This document shows, one piece after another, positions 34,994 to 47,197 of a stretch of 64,000 nt of DNA. The translations under genes were made by a program, and so were the position numbers. Each line of letters opens with the position of its first letter. The first letter of the stretch is position 1. The notes beneath the pieces were generated by a model. It saw only the letters and a list, made by a program, of their open reading frames with translations. It made no database searches and was not told where the DNA came from. Source of the stretch: Dentipellis sp. KUC8613 (lineage: Eukaryota; Basidiomycota; Agaricomycetes; Russulales; Hericiaceae); assembly GCA_002286715.1 (NCBI GenBank), contig NSJX01000001.1, forward strand, positions 1,436,217 to 1,500,216, written 5' to 3'.

Positions 34994-36465
34994 TTACAGC
35001 CTCTGCACAATCACCGTCGTGTCGTCCATCCACCGCTCGAACATCTCCACCGTCATCATCTGCGCCACTCTCTCCCGGTCGTTGCCTCCCAATCCCTCCC
35101 GCAGCAACCGCAGCGCCGCGTTCGCCTCCTTCCGTCTATCCAGCACAGAAAACCACTCCTTCGCTGTCTTCTGCAGCTCGTTCTGATCTGCATAGTACAG
35201 GTCCGTCAGCCCATCGCTGCACATCACTAGCACGTTTTCTCCCCGCCCGAGCTCGGCATGCCGCATTTCCGCCACGTTGCTCAGATACGGCGGCGTCATG
35301 TTTCGCACTATGAAATCGCGCACCACGGTGTGCGTCCGGAAGCCCTCTGCGCACTCCAGGAACACACGCTCTGTCCACACGCGCGGTAGGCGGTACAGGT
35401 GGTCGCCAATTGCTGTTGCAGAACGTATCAGCGTCGCGCGTCGCGCACGCGCAGTGAAGGAGGCTCACCTCGTGTCACCGCGATGGATCCCAGCACCCTA
35501 TTTCTCAACATGCACTCTGGCTCTCCCGGGTGGGCATCCCTCACCCTTTGCTCTTCTCTGGGGTTGTTTCCGTTGTGATTCGCACTCAAGATCTCCACGC
35601 TCCATTTCTCTCCGTCCATCCGCTTTCCTAGTGCCGCCTGGCAGTCGCCCACGCTCGCCACCCATACATGCTGTGCATCAGGGTCCACGAGGGACACGAG
35701 CGCAGTCGTGCCGCGCATACTACGCACGACTACCGGTTGTTTCGCTGGGTCATTGATGATGAACTTGATTTTGGCATCGGAAAGCGGGCGAAGCTCAGCT
35801 GTGGCAGCGGCTATGGCGTGCGCGAGCGGATCCCTGGCGGATGCCGAAGGTTCAGGAAGGGGTGTGGGCGAGGCTGCGTTGAAGAGCGCGAGGAGGTCGG
35901 ATAGTGCGGCGTCGTCGAATTCGGAAATGGTGCGTTGTATCAATGCACTGATTGCGTCTACGTCGATTCCTTTCTCGAGAGGATGCGTTTCCAGATATGA
36001 TCCCAGTGCGGCTTGCATTCGAGGGGGCAACTTCGACACCGCGTGGTCTGCCATTTCGGGCCCGGCATGACCTAGTTTATGTCGTCTCCAATACGCCGCA
36101 ACGAAAGCCTCATCAGACTCACCATCGAATAGCCCCACGAATCTCCACTTCTTCCCGTCGTCTCCAAAACCCCATTCCTGCACCGTATACCGATCCTGGC
36201 TGCTCTCTTCTTCATTACAGCATGGCTGGAACGTCACCGCATCGGTGCGCCCGTCGAGGTAGTTCGTTGCCCCCGCCATGCGCTCGAGCTCGCGACTCAG
36301 CGCTGGCTCCCGGAGGTCTCTGTACCTCCACTTGATCGTCCGCCCATACTCGTCTGACGCGCCAAAGTTCATATCGGTGGACTTGTAGACCGGCGTCGAC
36401 AGCGGTTCCTCGTTGTTCACGACAAGAGGCGCTGGCGACGGGGCGGCCGGTCCAGGGGCTGACAT
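34994..36465 (-). CDS. PP2C-family protein phosphatase (PDP-like)
   Basis: Exons (minus) 36465-36123, 36071-35469 and 35412-34994 give about 454 residues. Splicing of the first intron creates the metal motif LFDGHAGPEMADHAV. Further PP2C motifs are RGTTALVSLVD, VASVGDCQAALG, LSANHNGNNPREEQRV, VTRAIGDHLYRLP, LVMCSDGLTDLYY and WMDDTTVIV. The order and spacing fit the pyruvate-dehydrogenase-phosphatase-like group of Mn2+/Mg2+-dependent Ser/Thr phosphatases. No clear mitochondrial presequence is seen (the start is Pro/Ala-rich), so the location is open. The first intron (36072-36122, 51 nt) has no in-frame stop; if retained it would split the FDGH metal site. Confidence 0.92.
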
Positions 36466-37891
36466 GCCGGGTTAATGCGGCACGTACACGGTGCGGATGA
36501 CGGGATCAATGAGCAGATGCTGAGAAGGCGGGCCGCGTGTGCGTCGTTCCACGTTTCTCGTGCAGCGGGCTGGCTGGCTTTATACGGATTCGATGGTGTA
36601 TCCGGGGCACGCGCTCGGCTGCGACTGGAGCGATAACAGGCCGGGGCCGTTAGCCAGAGGCGTGCGTGCGGGGGAGCAGGGCGAAGGGCGTACCATCCGG
36701 TATCTGATGGTCTCTCTGGCACTTCGCGCAGATGGTGGCTCTAGCTCTGGGTGCTGTGGTCTCTGGTGGTGGCGGTACTGGCACAGGTCTGCTCTTTAGA
36801 AGCCCTTAGCCCAGGACATCTATTTTGAAGTCACGAGACAGACCATTAGGATCCTAGGTTCCCAATACTCACTCTGATTGTGCTTGGTTGCTCGATGGGT
36901 ATATTGCGGGCCTGTGATCCAGGTATCTGGGAGATTGCACGTACGGCCGACGATTCTGGCGCTAGGCTGAGGCTGAAGTCGTTCAATGCTGGCTCTAGGA
37001 GAGGCCGGAAAAGGAAGTGCGAGCGGTGGCCATCGACAAGACGCCGTGCATGCGCAATTGCGATAATTATCGACGCTGAATCTGCTCGTGCGCTAGCAGC
37101 TCTTCGGGCGATCTGCTACGTCATTGCAGCTTCGATCGACTCCAGCAGGCTACGTAGCTTCGTCTCGCGATCTAACAAAATGGCCTGTTATTCGAAAGTC
37201 GGCCGATGTCCAGCAATCTTGCAGCTGCCGTTTGATCTGATGCTTTCTCCGGGCCTGCGTCGGATGCATCGTGCATTGATGCCATTCCAACGGAACTCTG
37301 ACTCTTCCGTTCACTGTGCCTAAAATAACCTTGTACACAAGGACTATGCTTACTTTCTGTACCTCCATCAACGCTTTGAAAGCCATCTCAGAGGTCACCA
37401 CATGGACGAGCTTGTACATAACAAATCCGTTGTGCACGCCATGCATCACATCGTGACTGTCCCCCAGCCCGCCCATACGCCGTAACGCGCGGGTACATCC
37501 TCGGCAAAGGCCTTTCCTCCCTGACACCAGAGACCTTCGAATTCTCCCACCGCCCTCACGGTCAGACACGCGGACATGAACGCCGGACACACCGGACCAG
37601 ACATTTCAATTATGAGGCACATCGATGTCTCCCGCTGCAGCACGCTGCACGACTCCACGACGACGACTCTAGGATACTGTAGCTGTAGGACCGCATGATT
37701 TCATAACGAGCTCGAGAATATGGAATGGGGAATAGGAAAACGATGCGGCAGATCATGATGCGACGATGTATGTAGGAGGGAATCTGAATAAAGAGGATAA
37801 TTCTATGCTGAGGGAGATGCGAGTGGTGTCAGACCCTAGATGATCACGGAAACGCGAGCACGCAGGGCGCGGCGTCAGTCTAGCAGGGTAA
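36466..37891. other. Intergenic with an unresolved minus-strand frame
   Basis: About 1.4 kb. The left part is the PP2C promoter. On the minus strand, about 37690-37270, two overlapping frames (70 and 146 codons) contain plausible protein-like stretches (AEDVPARYGVWAGWG; VVTSEMAFKALMEVQK) and a GTAAGC donor follows the second. I cannot join them to a known family or a complete gene. They may be a small unknown gene, a decayed gene or chance. Confidence 0.35.
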
Positions 37892-39366
37892 TCACGCCAA
37901 GGCCTTGACGACTGGGGCGCTGACCGGGGCGTCCTCTGGCAGTGCGGGCAGGTCGTCGAACGACCCCGCGACTTTCTCGAGCATGCGCTTGTGGAGGCGC
38001 ATCATTGCGAACTGGACGGCGGAGTAGTACGTGGGTGTTGTCCACAGGAAGGCGCGGGTATACTGCGCGCTGATCTTGTCGTAATCGTCTGTAGGAGGCA
38101 CGCAATATCAGTAAGCGTTCGTGAGATAATACTGGGGTAGGATGGGGATGCAACGCACCAACGAGGGCAGTCCGCATGTCGAGCCATGTCTTCGTAACAT
38201 CAGTGAGGATCGCGTCGACACCCCAGCGGACGGCCTCCATCATCTGAGCAGGCTCATTGACTGTCCAGACCATCAACTTCTTGCCGGACGCTTTGCATTC
38301 CTTGCGGAACCTATTCTCGTCGTCAGCCTCAAGGCCCAACGACATTCAGCAATTGGCTTACTTCTCGCCCTCGACGGTCGACAGCGAAGGGAACCACATA
38401 GAAAAGGCATCGCAGCTGTCCCAGAAGTATTTGCGGGCGACAAGTGGGCTGCCGCCAATGTGCGAGCGCGTGCAGTATGGGAGGTACTTCTCGGCGGGCG
38501 CCAAGAACCGCGGGTGCCACAAGCCCAAGATGATTCGGGGCGCCAGTTTCTTCTCCCAGTCGGGCTGGGCCGAGATGATGGCGTGCATGAGCTTGAACAG
38601 GCGGGGAGGATCATTGTAAACCTTAACGTCGACGTTGAACTTCACGTGCTGGTTCTCGGGCTACCCACGGTCGTGATTAGGACGAGACGCAGAAACAAAG
38701 CAGGCCATGCATACCTTCATAAGGAGGGTGACGGTCTCGGCGAACGTGGGGATGGCTTGCTGGGGCTTCTTGACCGTTCTAACGTTCTCCATACCACCCT
38801 CGCCATACCAGTTCTTCTCCCGAATCAGGCCTGCAGAGGACGGGCCACACCGTTAATAATGACAATGCATGACGGATAACCGCGGATACACATACCTTTC
38901 GAGTCCGTCGTCCGCTCTAAACCTGCAACGTAAAGAGGTCACATCCATGAACAAAGGCTGCAAGGTGTCGAAGGGACTTACTGGGGTCATGAAACATGAC
39001 GACGACATCATCCAGAGAGACGTGGACGTCTGGTGACTACGGTTACGCTACACACGGATGCCAAACAGTATTAAATACCGCTCTCGATGCCCTCGGAGCC
39101 GTCGCGAATGGCTGCTTCAAAGCTAGCGAGCGTGTTCTCGGGGAAGGCAGCGGAGGCCTGTGTTGTGATTGACGTGGCAGGACGGCACGCAGAGATAAGG
39201 GTACATTAGGCGTCATGAAAGGCGAACACAAGGCAAGGAAGGGTGGCAACTCACGCCACGGTGTCCCCAGCATTCTGGAAGGAAGTCAGCCATGTGTTCA
39301 ATGTGTAGAGCAACGATGACAAAGTAACTGACCAGGCAACACGCGAGTAACAACGTACTTAGACAT
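37892..39366 (-). CDS. Glycerophosphodiester phosphodiesterase (GDPD)
   Basis: Nine exons (minus: 39366-39333, 39274-39255, 39157-39079, 39029-38982, 38922-38896, 38830-38715, 38660-38362, 38310-38159, 38088-37892) give about 323 residues. The catalytic core is WGHRGASAAFPENTLASFEA, EGIESDVHVSLDDVVVMFHD and LERTTDSKG, with the conserved HRG, E..D and H residues. The C-terminal half has WTVNEPAQMMEAVRWGVDAI, the usual end of the TIM barrel. The enzyme hydrolyses glycerophosphodiesters to glycerol-3-phosphate and an alcohol, recycling phospholipid head groups. No signal peptide is seen, so it is probably cytosolic. Exons of 34, 20 and 27 nt make the 5' end easy to mis-annotate. The last exon adds a 65-residue helical tail. 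Confidence 0.93.
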
Positions 39367-40185
39367 GGGATCCGGAGCAGCAAAGGGTAGTAGGAGACGG
39401 AAAAGGCGGTAGAGATAATCGGGGGGCGGGGTGATGAAAGACGGGAAGAAGGGGATGCGGAAGGGGAAGGAATTTATAGATGGCAGCATCTGGCGTTGCG
39501 GAAAATGTGAAGGAAGGACCATCACAGAGTGAGGAACTGGGGTCAGGGCGCCTAACAATTGCCGTGTGCCGATTACATACAGCAAACGTGGTTCGTCCCC
39601 GCGAACGTGCCGCAGCCCGGGCCTCCTCCGCTCCTGCCCCCGCCCTCGCCAATCGCGTCGCGCTCGTGAGCCAACCAGGTGCGCGACTCCGAGTGGTTAC
39701 AGTCCTCATCCATATCTATCCTCCCTCGTTCGTCCTGCACGCGCGTTCCCCCGGCACCTCTCCGAAAAATGACGACTCACCTCCTTCATTCGGCAGTGCC
39801 CATTTCAATTTATTATTGACTCTGCCGAATTGACTCAGCAACATTTGCTGTCCTCGCCGACCCATCTGCCTCAACCGCGGCCCTCTTCTTTTCCTGTCGG
39901 CGGGGACGTGGTCATGTAAGAGGTCGACGTTTGGGGGGCCTCGTCGCTCCAAGGGTGCCACGCCTTGCTCGGAGAGAATCCGAGGATAAACTTCAAGGTT
40001 ACCGATCTGAATCGGGTCGCTGTCGGCCCATTGGAAGGAAGCTCAGGTCAGTACATAATCGCCAGCTGAGCGCTAGAAATGTCGCCAGGCGTCCGGCCAC
40101 GCTACAAACCATCCCAATAACCCAGAGTTCGAGATATTATATGTGCAATATAGCAGCAGGCAGGGTATACTCCTCCGCACTCCTT
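39367..40185. other. Intergenic, acyltransferase to GDPD
   Basis: About 820 bp between two minus-strand genes: GDPD promoter on the left, acyltransferase 3' region on the right. C/T-rich on the minus strand near 39400-39470. Nothing coding is supported. Confidence 0.5.
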
Positions 40186-41415
40186 CTACTGAGGTCGCCC
40201 GACGAGCACCATCCCCTCGTCCTCCTCCGTCTCCACCCCATTCTCGCTTCCCTCTCGCCTCCGAACGCCCGACTCCGACTCCGAATCTGCCAGCGACGAT
40301 GGAGGACTTGGGTCCGTCGAGGTTGTGCTCGGGACAGACTCGGCCTTCTTGACCTCTGCTGCCGGTGCGCTCGCGACAGCACTCGGCTCGCCTTGATGAG
40401 ACGAGGTCGCAGCAGGCGTCTCTTCGCGCTTGCCTGCGGACGCTCCAGCGGCGCTGGGCGCCGGGGGCGCCGACGGATCGGAGATCTCGCGTAACGCGGC
40501 GACCATTTGTGCATGAATACGGACCACCAAGTCTGGGATGTCTGCGGTAGTAAGACCTTCTGTCGGAATGGGAGGGAGGACTGTAGCACGGCAAGTTAGT
40601 ATTGCAAAGACTACAGCACAATACGACGCGGTACTCGCCTTTGATTTTCAAATTTCCGGTGGTGAATACGTTCTGGCGGTACATTCGCCAGTAATTTTCG
40701 CAAATTACTGGGACGATAGGCACACCAGCCTGGACGGCGAGGTGGAATGCACCTTTCTTGAATGGCAACATATCATGGTACTCGCGCTGAGAGCGCGTGC
40801 CTTCCGGAAACAGCCATAAAGATGTTTTACGGTTGCGCATCGTTTCTCCTGCAGCAGCGAGCGAGCGCACGGCCTTTGCGTTGTTACCACGGTCGACAAA
40901 GACGGCGCCAGAGAACGTGAGGAATTGGCCAAGCAGAGGCATCCACTGGAGCTCTCTTTTCGCCATGATGGACGCACGCTTGGGGAAAATCCTGAGAGAA
41001 GAAGTATGTCGGAATATTTACAATTAAGCATTACTGCTACGGATAGAAAGTCAATTATTGCGTACCTTCCGAGATAGAGAATATCAAGCATGCTCTGGTG
41101 ATTGCCGATAAGCACCGCAGGGCGCGTTTCGAGGTACTCCGCGCCCTCCACTGTCATCTTGATATCCATCACTCGGCTTGCAATCGCGTAGAAGCTACGC
41201 GCGATGACCCAGTTGATGTCGAATCGGCGTCCAGCCAACGACATTGCCACGGATACCACCACACCCCATGCCGAGCATAGGCCCAGCGTCGAGAGGTAGA
41301 GAGTTATTCGGACATAGTACCGGGCTACGGGTGAAGATGAAGAGAGCGTATGGAGGAGAAAGACGGGGAGGCCAAGGTACGCTAGCGGCTTGACCAGGTA
41401 GGAGAGCACCGACAT
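40186..41415 (-). CDS. 1-acyl-sn-glycerol-3-phosphate acyltransferase (AGPAT/PlsC)
   Basis: Exons (minus) 41415-41066, 40991-40639 and 40580-40186 give about 365 residues. Two N-terminal membrane segments (LAYLGLPVFLLHTL; LGLCSAWGVVVSVAMSLAG) precede the acyltransferase motifs IGNHQSMLD (NHx4D) and WLFPEGTRS, plus GVPIVPVICENYW. The enzyme converts lysophosphatidate to phosphatidate in the ER. The last ~90 residues are an Ala/Ser/Glu-rich tail ending in an acidic run, longer than in yeast Slc1 (about 300 residues). The second intron starts with GC (GCGAGT), the only donor that keeps the frame into VLPPIPTEGL. Divergent from the NOL11-like gene. Confidence 0.93.
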
Positions 41416-41839
41416 AGGTTGTACTGTGTTCCGCGATACAGAGTACAAGACGGTGCGCAGAGGAAGGAACTGGAGGTCGGAGCGGAAGGTGACACACGCA
41501 TGCTCGACGCCAGTGCGAGCACAATCTGCCGCTTTAGGCGGCCGAACCGGCGCCGGCCGGAAATGAGCGCGTGAATATGAGCAGCAATCAGGTGACCCGG
41601 ACGCGACGCGTCTCGCGAGGCGACCTCGGCATAAGAATGCAGCCAACTCTGCACCGTGAGGACAGGGTGTCAGACATGTAGACGAGCGCAAGGAGATGCT
41701 TCTACGAGACACTGTCAATTGGCGATTTGCGAATTCGGCGGCTCGGGATGACCAATTTGAAAATAGAAGCAACCCTAACCCCATTTCTGACATTCAGATT
41801 GGACTTTTCATTAGCACTGGGACGTACTTGAGAAAGACC
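41416..41839. other. Divergent promoter, acyltransferase and NOL11-like genes
   Basis: 424 bp between two start codons. No further element is recognised. Confidence 0.5.
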
Positions 41840-44521
41840 ATGAGTGCTGCTCTCGGTGACCCTTTCCTACTCTCCAGCTACGATGTATCCAAACGCTTCG
41901 CGAGCACCAGCATCAACCACTCCAATGTCTATGTGACCCATCACCGAGCGCGCGCCGGCGAGGGGTACGCGACCATCGCCGTCCATGGGGACGGTGTGCA
42001 CGTTCTTGACGTGAGTTCGTATTCTTTCTGTGCTTCTATGGAAGACTGAAACGGAACGTAGGTTTCTGACATGCATCTGGTGCATTCGTATGCCCTCGGA
42101 CCGTCAACAAGCTTTGCATGCCCTGCCGTATCGTATACACATTTTCAAAACGAACACAACGTTCGGACAACATATGCAGCTATTGAAGATGCGCCAGACC
42201 TGAAGCCAGAAGAGAAGGGAAAGGCGGTCTGGGTGTGGAACGAGGCTCTGTCAGGAGAGTCAAGCGGGAAGTCGCAGAAAACATCGGCGGTGGTGAGTGG
42301 CAGCGCGCCTCTCATCCGCCAAGTCGCCTAAATTATATATTGCAGATGCCCCACAGAGTCGCAAAAATGCTCTATGCGGAAGGAATGCCGTCCCGCATCA
42401 TTTTGATCTCTCCGCAAGGCGATTTGACTCTGGCTGACGAGGATCTGCATGTCTTGACATCAAAACCCTGCCCGCACCCAACTGCAGTCCTCCAAAAGTC
42501 CTTCCTGCTCCCAAAATCATCTCCCCTATCCCCACAAAGTCACTCGCCATCTCACTCGGCGACTGTGCTTTCGTTCATATCACTCGAAGGACGTACACGA
42601 CTGTACATCGCTGCCTTGAATGACCAGGGTATCGAGTTGCTATACGATGACGTTCTCCCCACCACCAGCACTGTAAGTAAAGTGTCTCTGAGAGCGTATT
42701 CTTCTAGCTCACCCTTCTATCCAGGACATAGTCGATGTCAGTTGCAGCCCAGAAGGCCACATAAGCCTGCTTCGTACGTCTACAACCGTCCATATATATC
42801 ATGCCCTCTTATCGACTCGATGAGTTAGTTCGCAGCGGTTCATGGGAGTCATATCTGCTCCAGAAGGCGCACCAAAAGATTGTAGTAAAGCAGCTGGCGC
42901 CCCCCGTCCGGATCCAGAAGCTGTCCTTCACATCCAACGCGAGCCAGCCGAACGAGCGGACTCAGAACGAAGTATCACTCTTGTCCCTTGGCTCTTCGTT
43001 CATACTTCTTTCCGCCATCACTTCGCAATCCCCAGAATTGGTGCTGCTCCTCTGGGATCTCCAATACTCCGTCGTCCTCGCATCCCACACTCTCCCCATC
43101 CCCTCAACACTTACGCATTCTAAAGAAGGCGTCTCTATGGAGCTCGTCCTCGGCTCTTCATCCCAGGCTCTTCTGTCTCTCTCACCTAAAATACCAAAGC
43201 CCTCGTCGCAATCCCGTTCTAGCGTGCTCGCAGTACCGATCACCGTGCCACAGAGGTCAACCATTGCACAGGCCATGGGCCGCGCCGCAGACACTGTGAA
43301 ATGGACCGCTCAGCCATCGACCTCGTCTGCTGCAGATTTGGAGAAAGCCGGACTGGATGCGAATCGCCGAAGCCTGCTCCAGAAAATGCGGGCGGCCATC
43401 GAACAGGATCGGCCTGAAGCTGCGGACACGCTGTTTTCAGAATGGGTCCAGCGGGAGACCACGGCTCGCGCCAAACTCTCTAAGCAGCCTGGCCAGACAG
43501 TGAGTCTATGACCTTCTTTTTGAGTAACATTTCCTGATTTTCTCCCCAGCAGTCAATTGAGCATGGTCCCGAGTTCAGTCGCGAGTTCGTGCGTAGACTG
43601 CTTGATGTTGTTCTCCAACCATCCAAGCCGGCTGCTTCATATTCTCCCAAAACCATTGAGTACCTGCTTAAACATAGAGCGGTGTCGTGGACGATGCTGG
43701 ATTCCAGCTTGTTTACCTTGCTGCAGGCACGAAAGGACTGGGTGTGTAGGATTTTCCGTCTTCGTCAGTCCACTGATTAACGGATTATCCAGCATGCTGT
43801 ACAATTGGCATTGCGAAATGTCATCGACATACCAGAGCAGGATATCATTTCGCTATTAAACGCCGTGGTCGCAATCCACAGGCGGGGCAAAGGTGCGGAC
43901 CTGAACAGCATGCAAGTGGACTCCGCGCCCTCCGACTGCCCCTCTGTGCCCGCCATCCTGTCGCTCATCGTCACCTATCCCACGTCATCCATCCCAATGC
44001 GTCTCGCGATCCGCGAACGACTACCGGAGGCAGAAAACATCGTGTGCGTGCTGGAGGTGCTCGAGGGCTGGATAGCAACGTGGTCAAAGCAAGACATGCC
44101 ATTGGCCCTCAACCGAGTGAAGACGCCCGACATCCCCCCGTTCGATAAGGTATGCAAGCACACATATGCATCCCGGCATCTGTTGATGTCATGCTGACGT
44201 GCTACTGTGCCCCAGGTCGTCGAATTCCTCCGGCACATCCTCGACGCCTCCTTCCTCACGCTCCTGCAATACGCGCCCTCGCACCACCTCTTGCGGCGCC
44301 TGCACGCGCATCTGGAACCGGAGGTTGCGTTCGTCGATGAGGTTGAGCAGCTGCGCGGGCCGCTTGAGCCCTTCTCCAGAGCACAGGCCAAGGCGGCCGC
44401 AGATGCTATTCAGGGCCCGCGGAAGGATACCCAGGTTGACTGGCGGAGGCGTAAAAAGCTGCAGCATGAGCAGGCGGCAATGTCTGTTGGATTGTATCAG
44501 GTGGAGGAGTTGGTGATCTGA
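41840..44521 (+). CDS. NOL11/Utp8-like U3 snoRNP protein (ribosome biogenesis)
   Basis: Eight exons (41840-42010, 42062-42292, 42346-42672, 42725-42773, 42829-43499, 43550-43741, 43793-44149, 44216-44521) give about 767 residues. The N-terminal ~400 residues look like a degenerate beta-propeller (ATIAVHGDGVHVLDVSD; CPAVSYTHF). The C-terminal part (EYLLKHRAVSWTMLDSSLF; LRHILDASFLTLLQYAPSHH; GLYQVEELVI at the very end) matches the helical C-terminus I know from NOL11. Such proteins belong to the t-UTP complex needed for rRNA transcription and 18S processing in the nucleolus. The acceptor before exon 6 is a NAGNAG (CCAGCAG), so one Gln may be included or skipped. The family call rests on a remote resemblance. 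Confidence 0.75.
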
Positions 44522-44614
44522 TGGGATGTTGTAGCTTTAGCTGTCTATACATCTACCTTTGTTTTACAAGCCCGCATGGAGAGGTCAAGCTGGGTTCCTG
44601 CAGTGACCCGTCTG

Positions 44615-44634
44615 CCGCCGGCCATAGCCGGCGG
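44615..44634. terminator. GC-rich perfect hairpin between tandem genes
   Basis: CCGCCGGC and GCCGGCGG flank a 4-base CATA loop: an 8-bp perfect, all-GC stem about 95 bp after the stop of the NOL11-like gene. It would be stable in RNA and might help transcript end formation, or may be a chance palindrome. Type is tentative. Confidence 0.3.
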
Positions 44635-44771
44635 TCGCGGAAACGGTAATCTACTCCAGCAGGCGCCGTCGGTACTGTAATTGTACTGACCCTGCGCGTA
44701 ACGCTAATCCACTACCACTGTACAAGTGTAGAGCGACTGAGCACTCGACTTAGTCCAGAGACACAGCTGGA

Positions 44772-47197
44772 ATGGCCAAGATCCAAGTCGCCATCCTCAC
44801 AGGTCAGCAGTAGCTCGCTCACATAGGCCCCCTTAGATGTATATGCTCAAGATCGCGGCGACTCAGTCAGCGATACAGCGTCCGCGGATACGACGGCCGA
44901 TAAATCTGGGCCGACCATACGAGAGATCGTCCTTGACAAGGGTTTTGAGGTCAGATTTCAGCAGATCGTGCCCGACGATGAGGCCGGTATCAAGCGGGTC
45001 GTGCGTGAGTGGAGTGCGGCGAAGGTGGACTTCATCATTACAACTGGCGGTACGGGCTTTGGCGTTCGCGACAGGACACCAGAGGCCAGTCATTGTCTTT
45101 CTCCGTGACCTGCTAGCGAGGGCATCTCATCTGACGGGCTATTGCCATTTCCTAGGCAATCACGCCGCTCATCGAGCGACATGCCTCTGGACTTGTGCAT
45201 TTGCTTCTCAGCGCCTCTATCAAGATCACGCCCCTCGCTGCACTCTCGCGACCGGTAGCAGGAACGATTGGAGACAGCCTGGTCGTGACGCTCCCAGGAA
45301 GCGTCAAAGCGGTGAAAGAGAATCTAGTGACGCTGCTCTCCGGCGGGGTGCTCGACCACGCGATAGAGCTGATCAGGGGCGGCTCAGGCAGATCCACTCA
45401 CGCTGCGCTGTCGGGACACGGCCAGCACGGCCATTCGCATGGCCATGGTGCACACCATCACCATGATCATGGACATGAGCATTCGCATGAAACACCCAAA
45501 CCACGGACTCTGCTCTCACACGACCCGTCGCTCCCTGGTATGTCCCCAGTCGTCGTCAGATGCGAATGGGTTATTGAGGTTTGAGCAGCCTCAGCGCGCC
45601 ATCGTGTGTCCCCGTATCCGCTGATTACCTACCATGACGCCATGAAGTCCATCTTTGATGAGGTCCGGCCTTTGCCAACTGAGCGACGACCTGTACGCAG
45701 CAGCCTTGAATTAGGATTTCTGCTTGCTTTGACGTCTTGCATTCAAGGTCACCGCCGCCTTGAAGGGCTATGTACTGGCCGAAGATGTTTATGCTGTCCA
45801 AGACGTGCCGTCGTCGCCAACGACGAATGTCGACGGGTACGCCGTGCCATGTCAGTACTCCCACTAAATTCAGAAGAGACATGCTCACTTCACCTGTTCA
45901 TTGCAGCAACTTACAAGCCTGGCGTCTACAGGGTTCTCACTTCAGCGACGCATTATGCCTTCGATCCTCTGCCTGAAGGCACCATATATCGCATCAACAC
46001 CGGAGCACCTCTACCAGCAGGCACGGACGCTGTAATTATGGTTGAAGACACACGGCTCGTCTCCTCGATCAAGGACGAAGATGGAGAAGAAATCGAGGAG
46101 CAAGAGGTGGAGATGCTGGTATCGGTGCCGGCCGGGGAGAATGTGCGTGCTCCAGGTTCGGATATCAAGAAGGACCAGCTTGCGCTTCAGAAAGGAGTCG
46201 TCCTCACCAGCGTCGGTGGAGAAATTGGCACGCTGATTTTCGTTGGTAAGAAAGAGGTAGGTACCTGATGTCCAGTTATACTGAACACACTCATGAGCTC
46301 AACTCTTGGGTAAGGTCGAGGTGTACCGGAAGCCGGTCGTTGCCATTCTGAGCACCGGAAATGAGCTCCTGGACATACAAAACCCCGTTGCTGAAAAAGG
46401 AGACGGGTGGGGTGGTATATGGGACACGAACCGTCCTTCTCTGCAAGCAGCTTTGGAAGGATTAGGTTACGAAGTTGTTGATCTTGGTATCGTCGTTGAC
46501 CAGTACGTCTTCGTCTTCGCATATGAGGGCGCATTCTCTGAGACTGAGGCCGCCAGGGTCACGGCACACGTCGACAAGATCAAAGAGGGCCTGAAATATG
46601 ACATTCTTCTGACCACAGGCGGCACATCGATGGGTGCTAGTGATCTATTGAAGCCAGTCATCGAGCGATACTTCAGCGGCACAATCCACTTCGGCCGTGT
46701 CAAGATCAAACCTGGAAAGCCTACCACATTTGCAACAGTTCCTGACTTCACGACACAGGACACTCATCCCAAAATCGTGTTTGCACTGCCAGGAAACCCG
46801 GCGTCCGCGTTGGTGACGTTCCATGTCTTCGTCGTGCCGGCTCTCAGAAGGCTCGGTGGATGGCCGGCGTCTGTGTGTCAATATCCTCGGGTTCGCGTGA
46901 AGGTAATGCAGTCGTCACTCTTCTTAACATCCGCTGACCATTGTCCAAATTTATTAGTTGACTGAGGCAATGAGGCTTGATCCCCGCGTGGAGTTTCACA
47001 GGGTCATCATACGAGCCGGACTGGATGGCCTCAAGGTCTTCAGTACAGGGGGCCAGCGATCGAGTCGAGTAGCCAGTCTGAGCGGTGCAAATGGGTTGGT
47101 CGTTCTACCGCCGCTGGAGCCTGGACAGACAGATCGAATCGAAGCAGGCAGCGAGGCTGACGCCATGATAATCGGAGAACTAGAGATGATACGATAG
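44772..47197 (+). CDS. Molybdenum cofactor synthesis fusion (MogA-MoeA; gephyrin/Cnx1 type)
   Basis: Nine exons (44772-44802, 44867-45084, 45156-45537, 45589-45692, 45748-45850, 45907-46256, 46315-46502, 46557-46902, 46958-47197) give about 653 residues. The N-terminal MogA (G-type) domain has AILTVSDTAS and ITTGGTGFGVRDRTPEAITP; it adenylylates molybdopterin. The C-terminal MoeA (E-type) domain has VDGYAVPSTYK, RINTGAPLPAGTDAVIMVED, LSTGNELLD, DTNRPSLQAAL, LLTTGGTSMG and FALPGNPASALVTFHVF; it inserts molybdate. The linker after MogA is very His-rich (13 His in 24 residues), which could bind metal. Intron 2 appears to use a GC donor (GAG then GCCAGT). Intron 46503-46556 is 54 nt and stop-free; removing it restores the MoeA spacing. 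Confidence 0.94.

Noticed and set aside
36880..37323. 147-codon plus-strand frame
   Set aside because: Ala/Arg/Ser-rich without motif; overlaps a more protein-like frame on the other strand.
46258..46314. Frame continuing through the MoeA intron
   Set aside because: Contains stops and interrupts KKEVEVYRK; a normal GTAGGT to GTAAG intron explains it.
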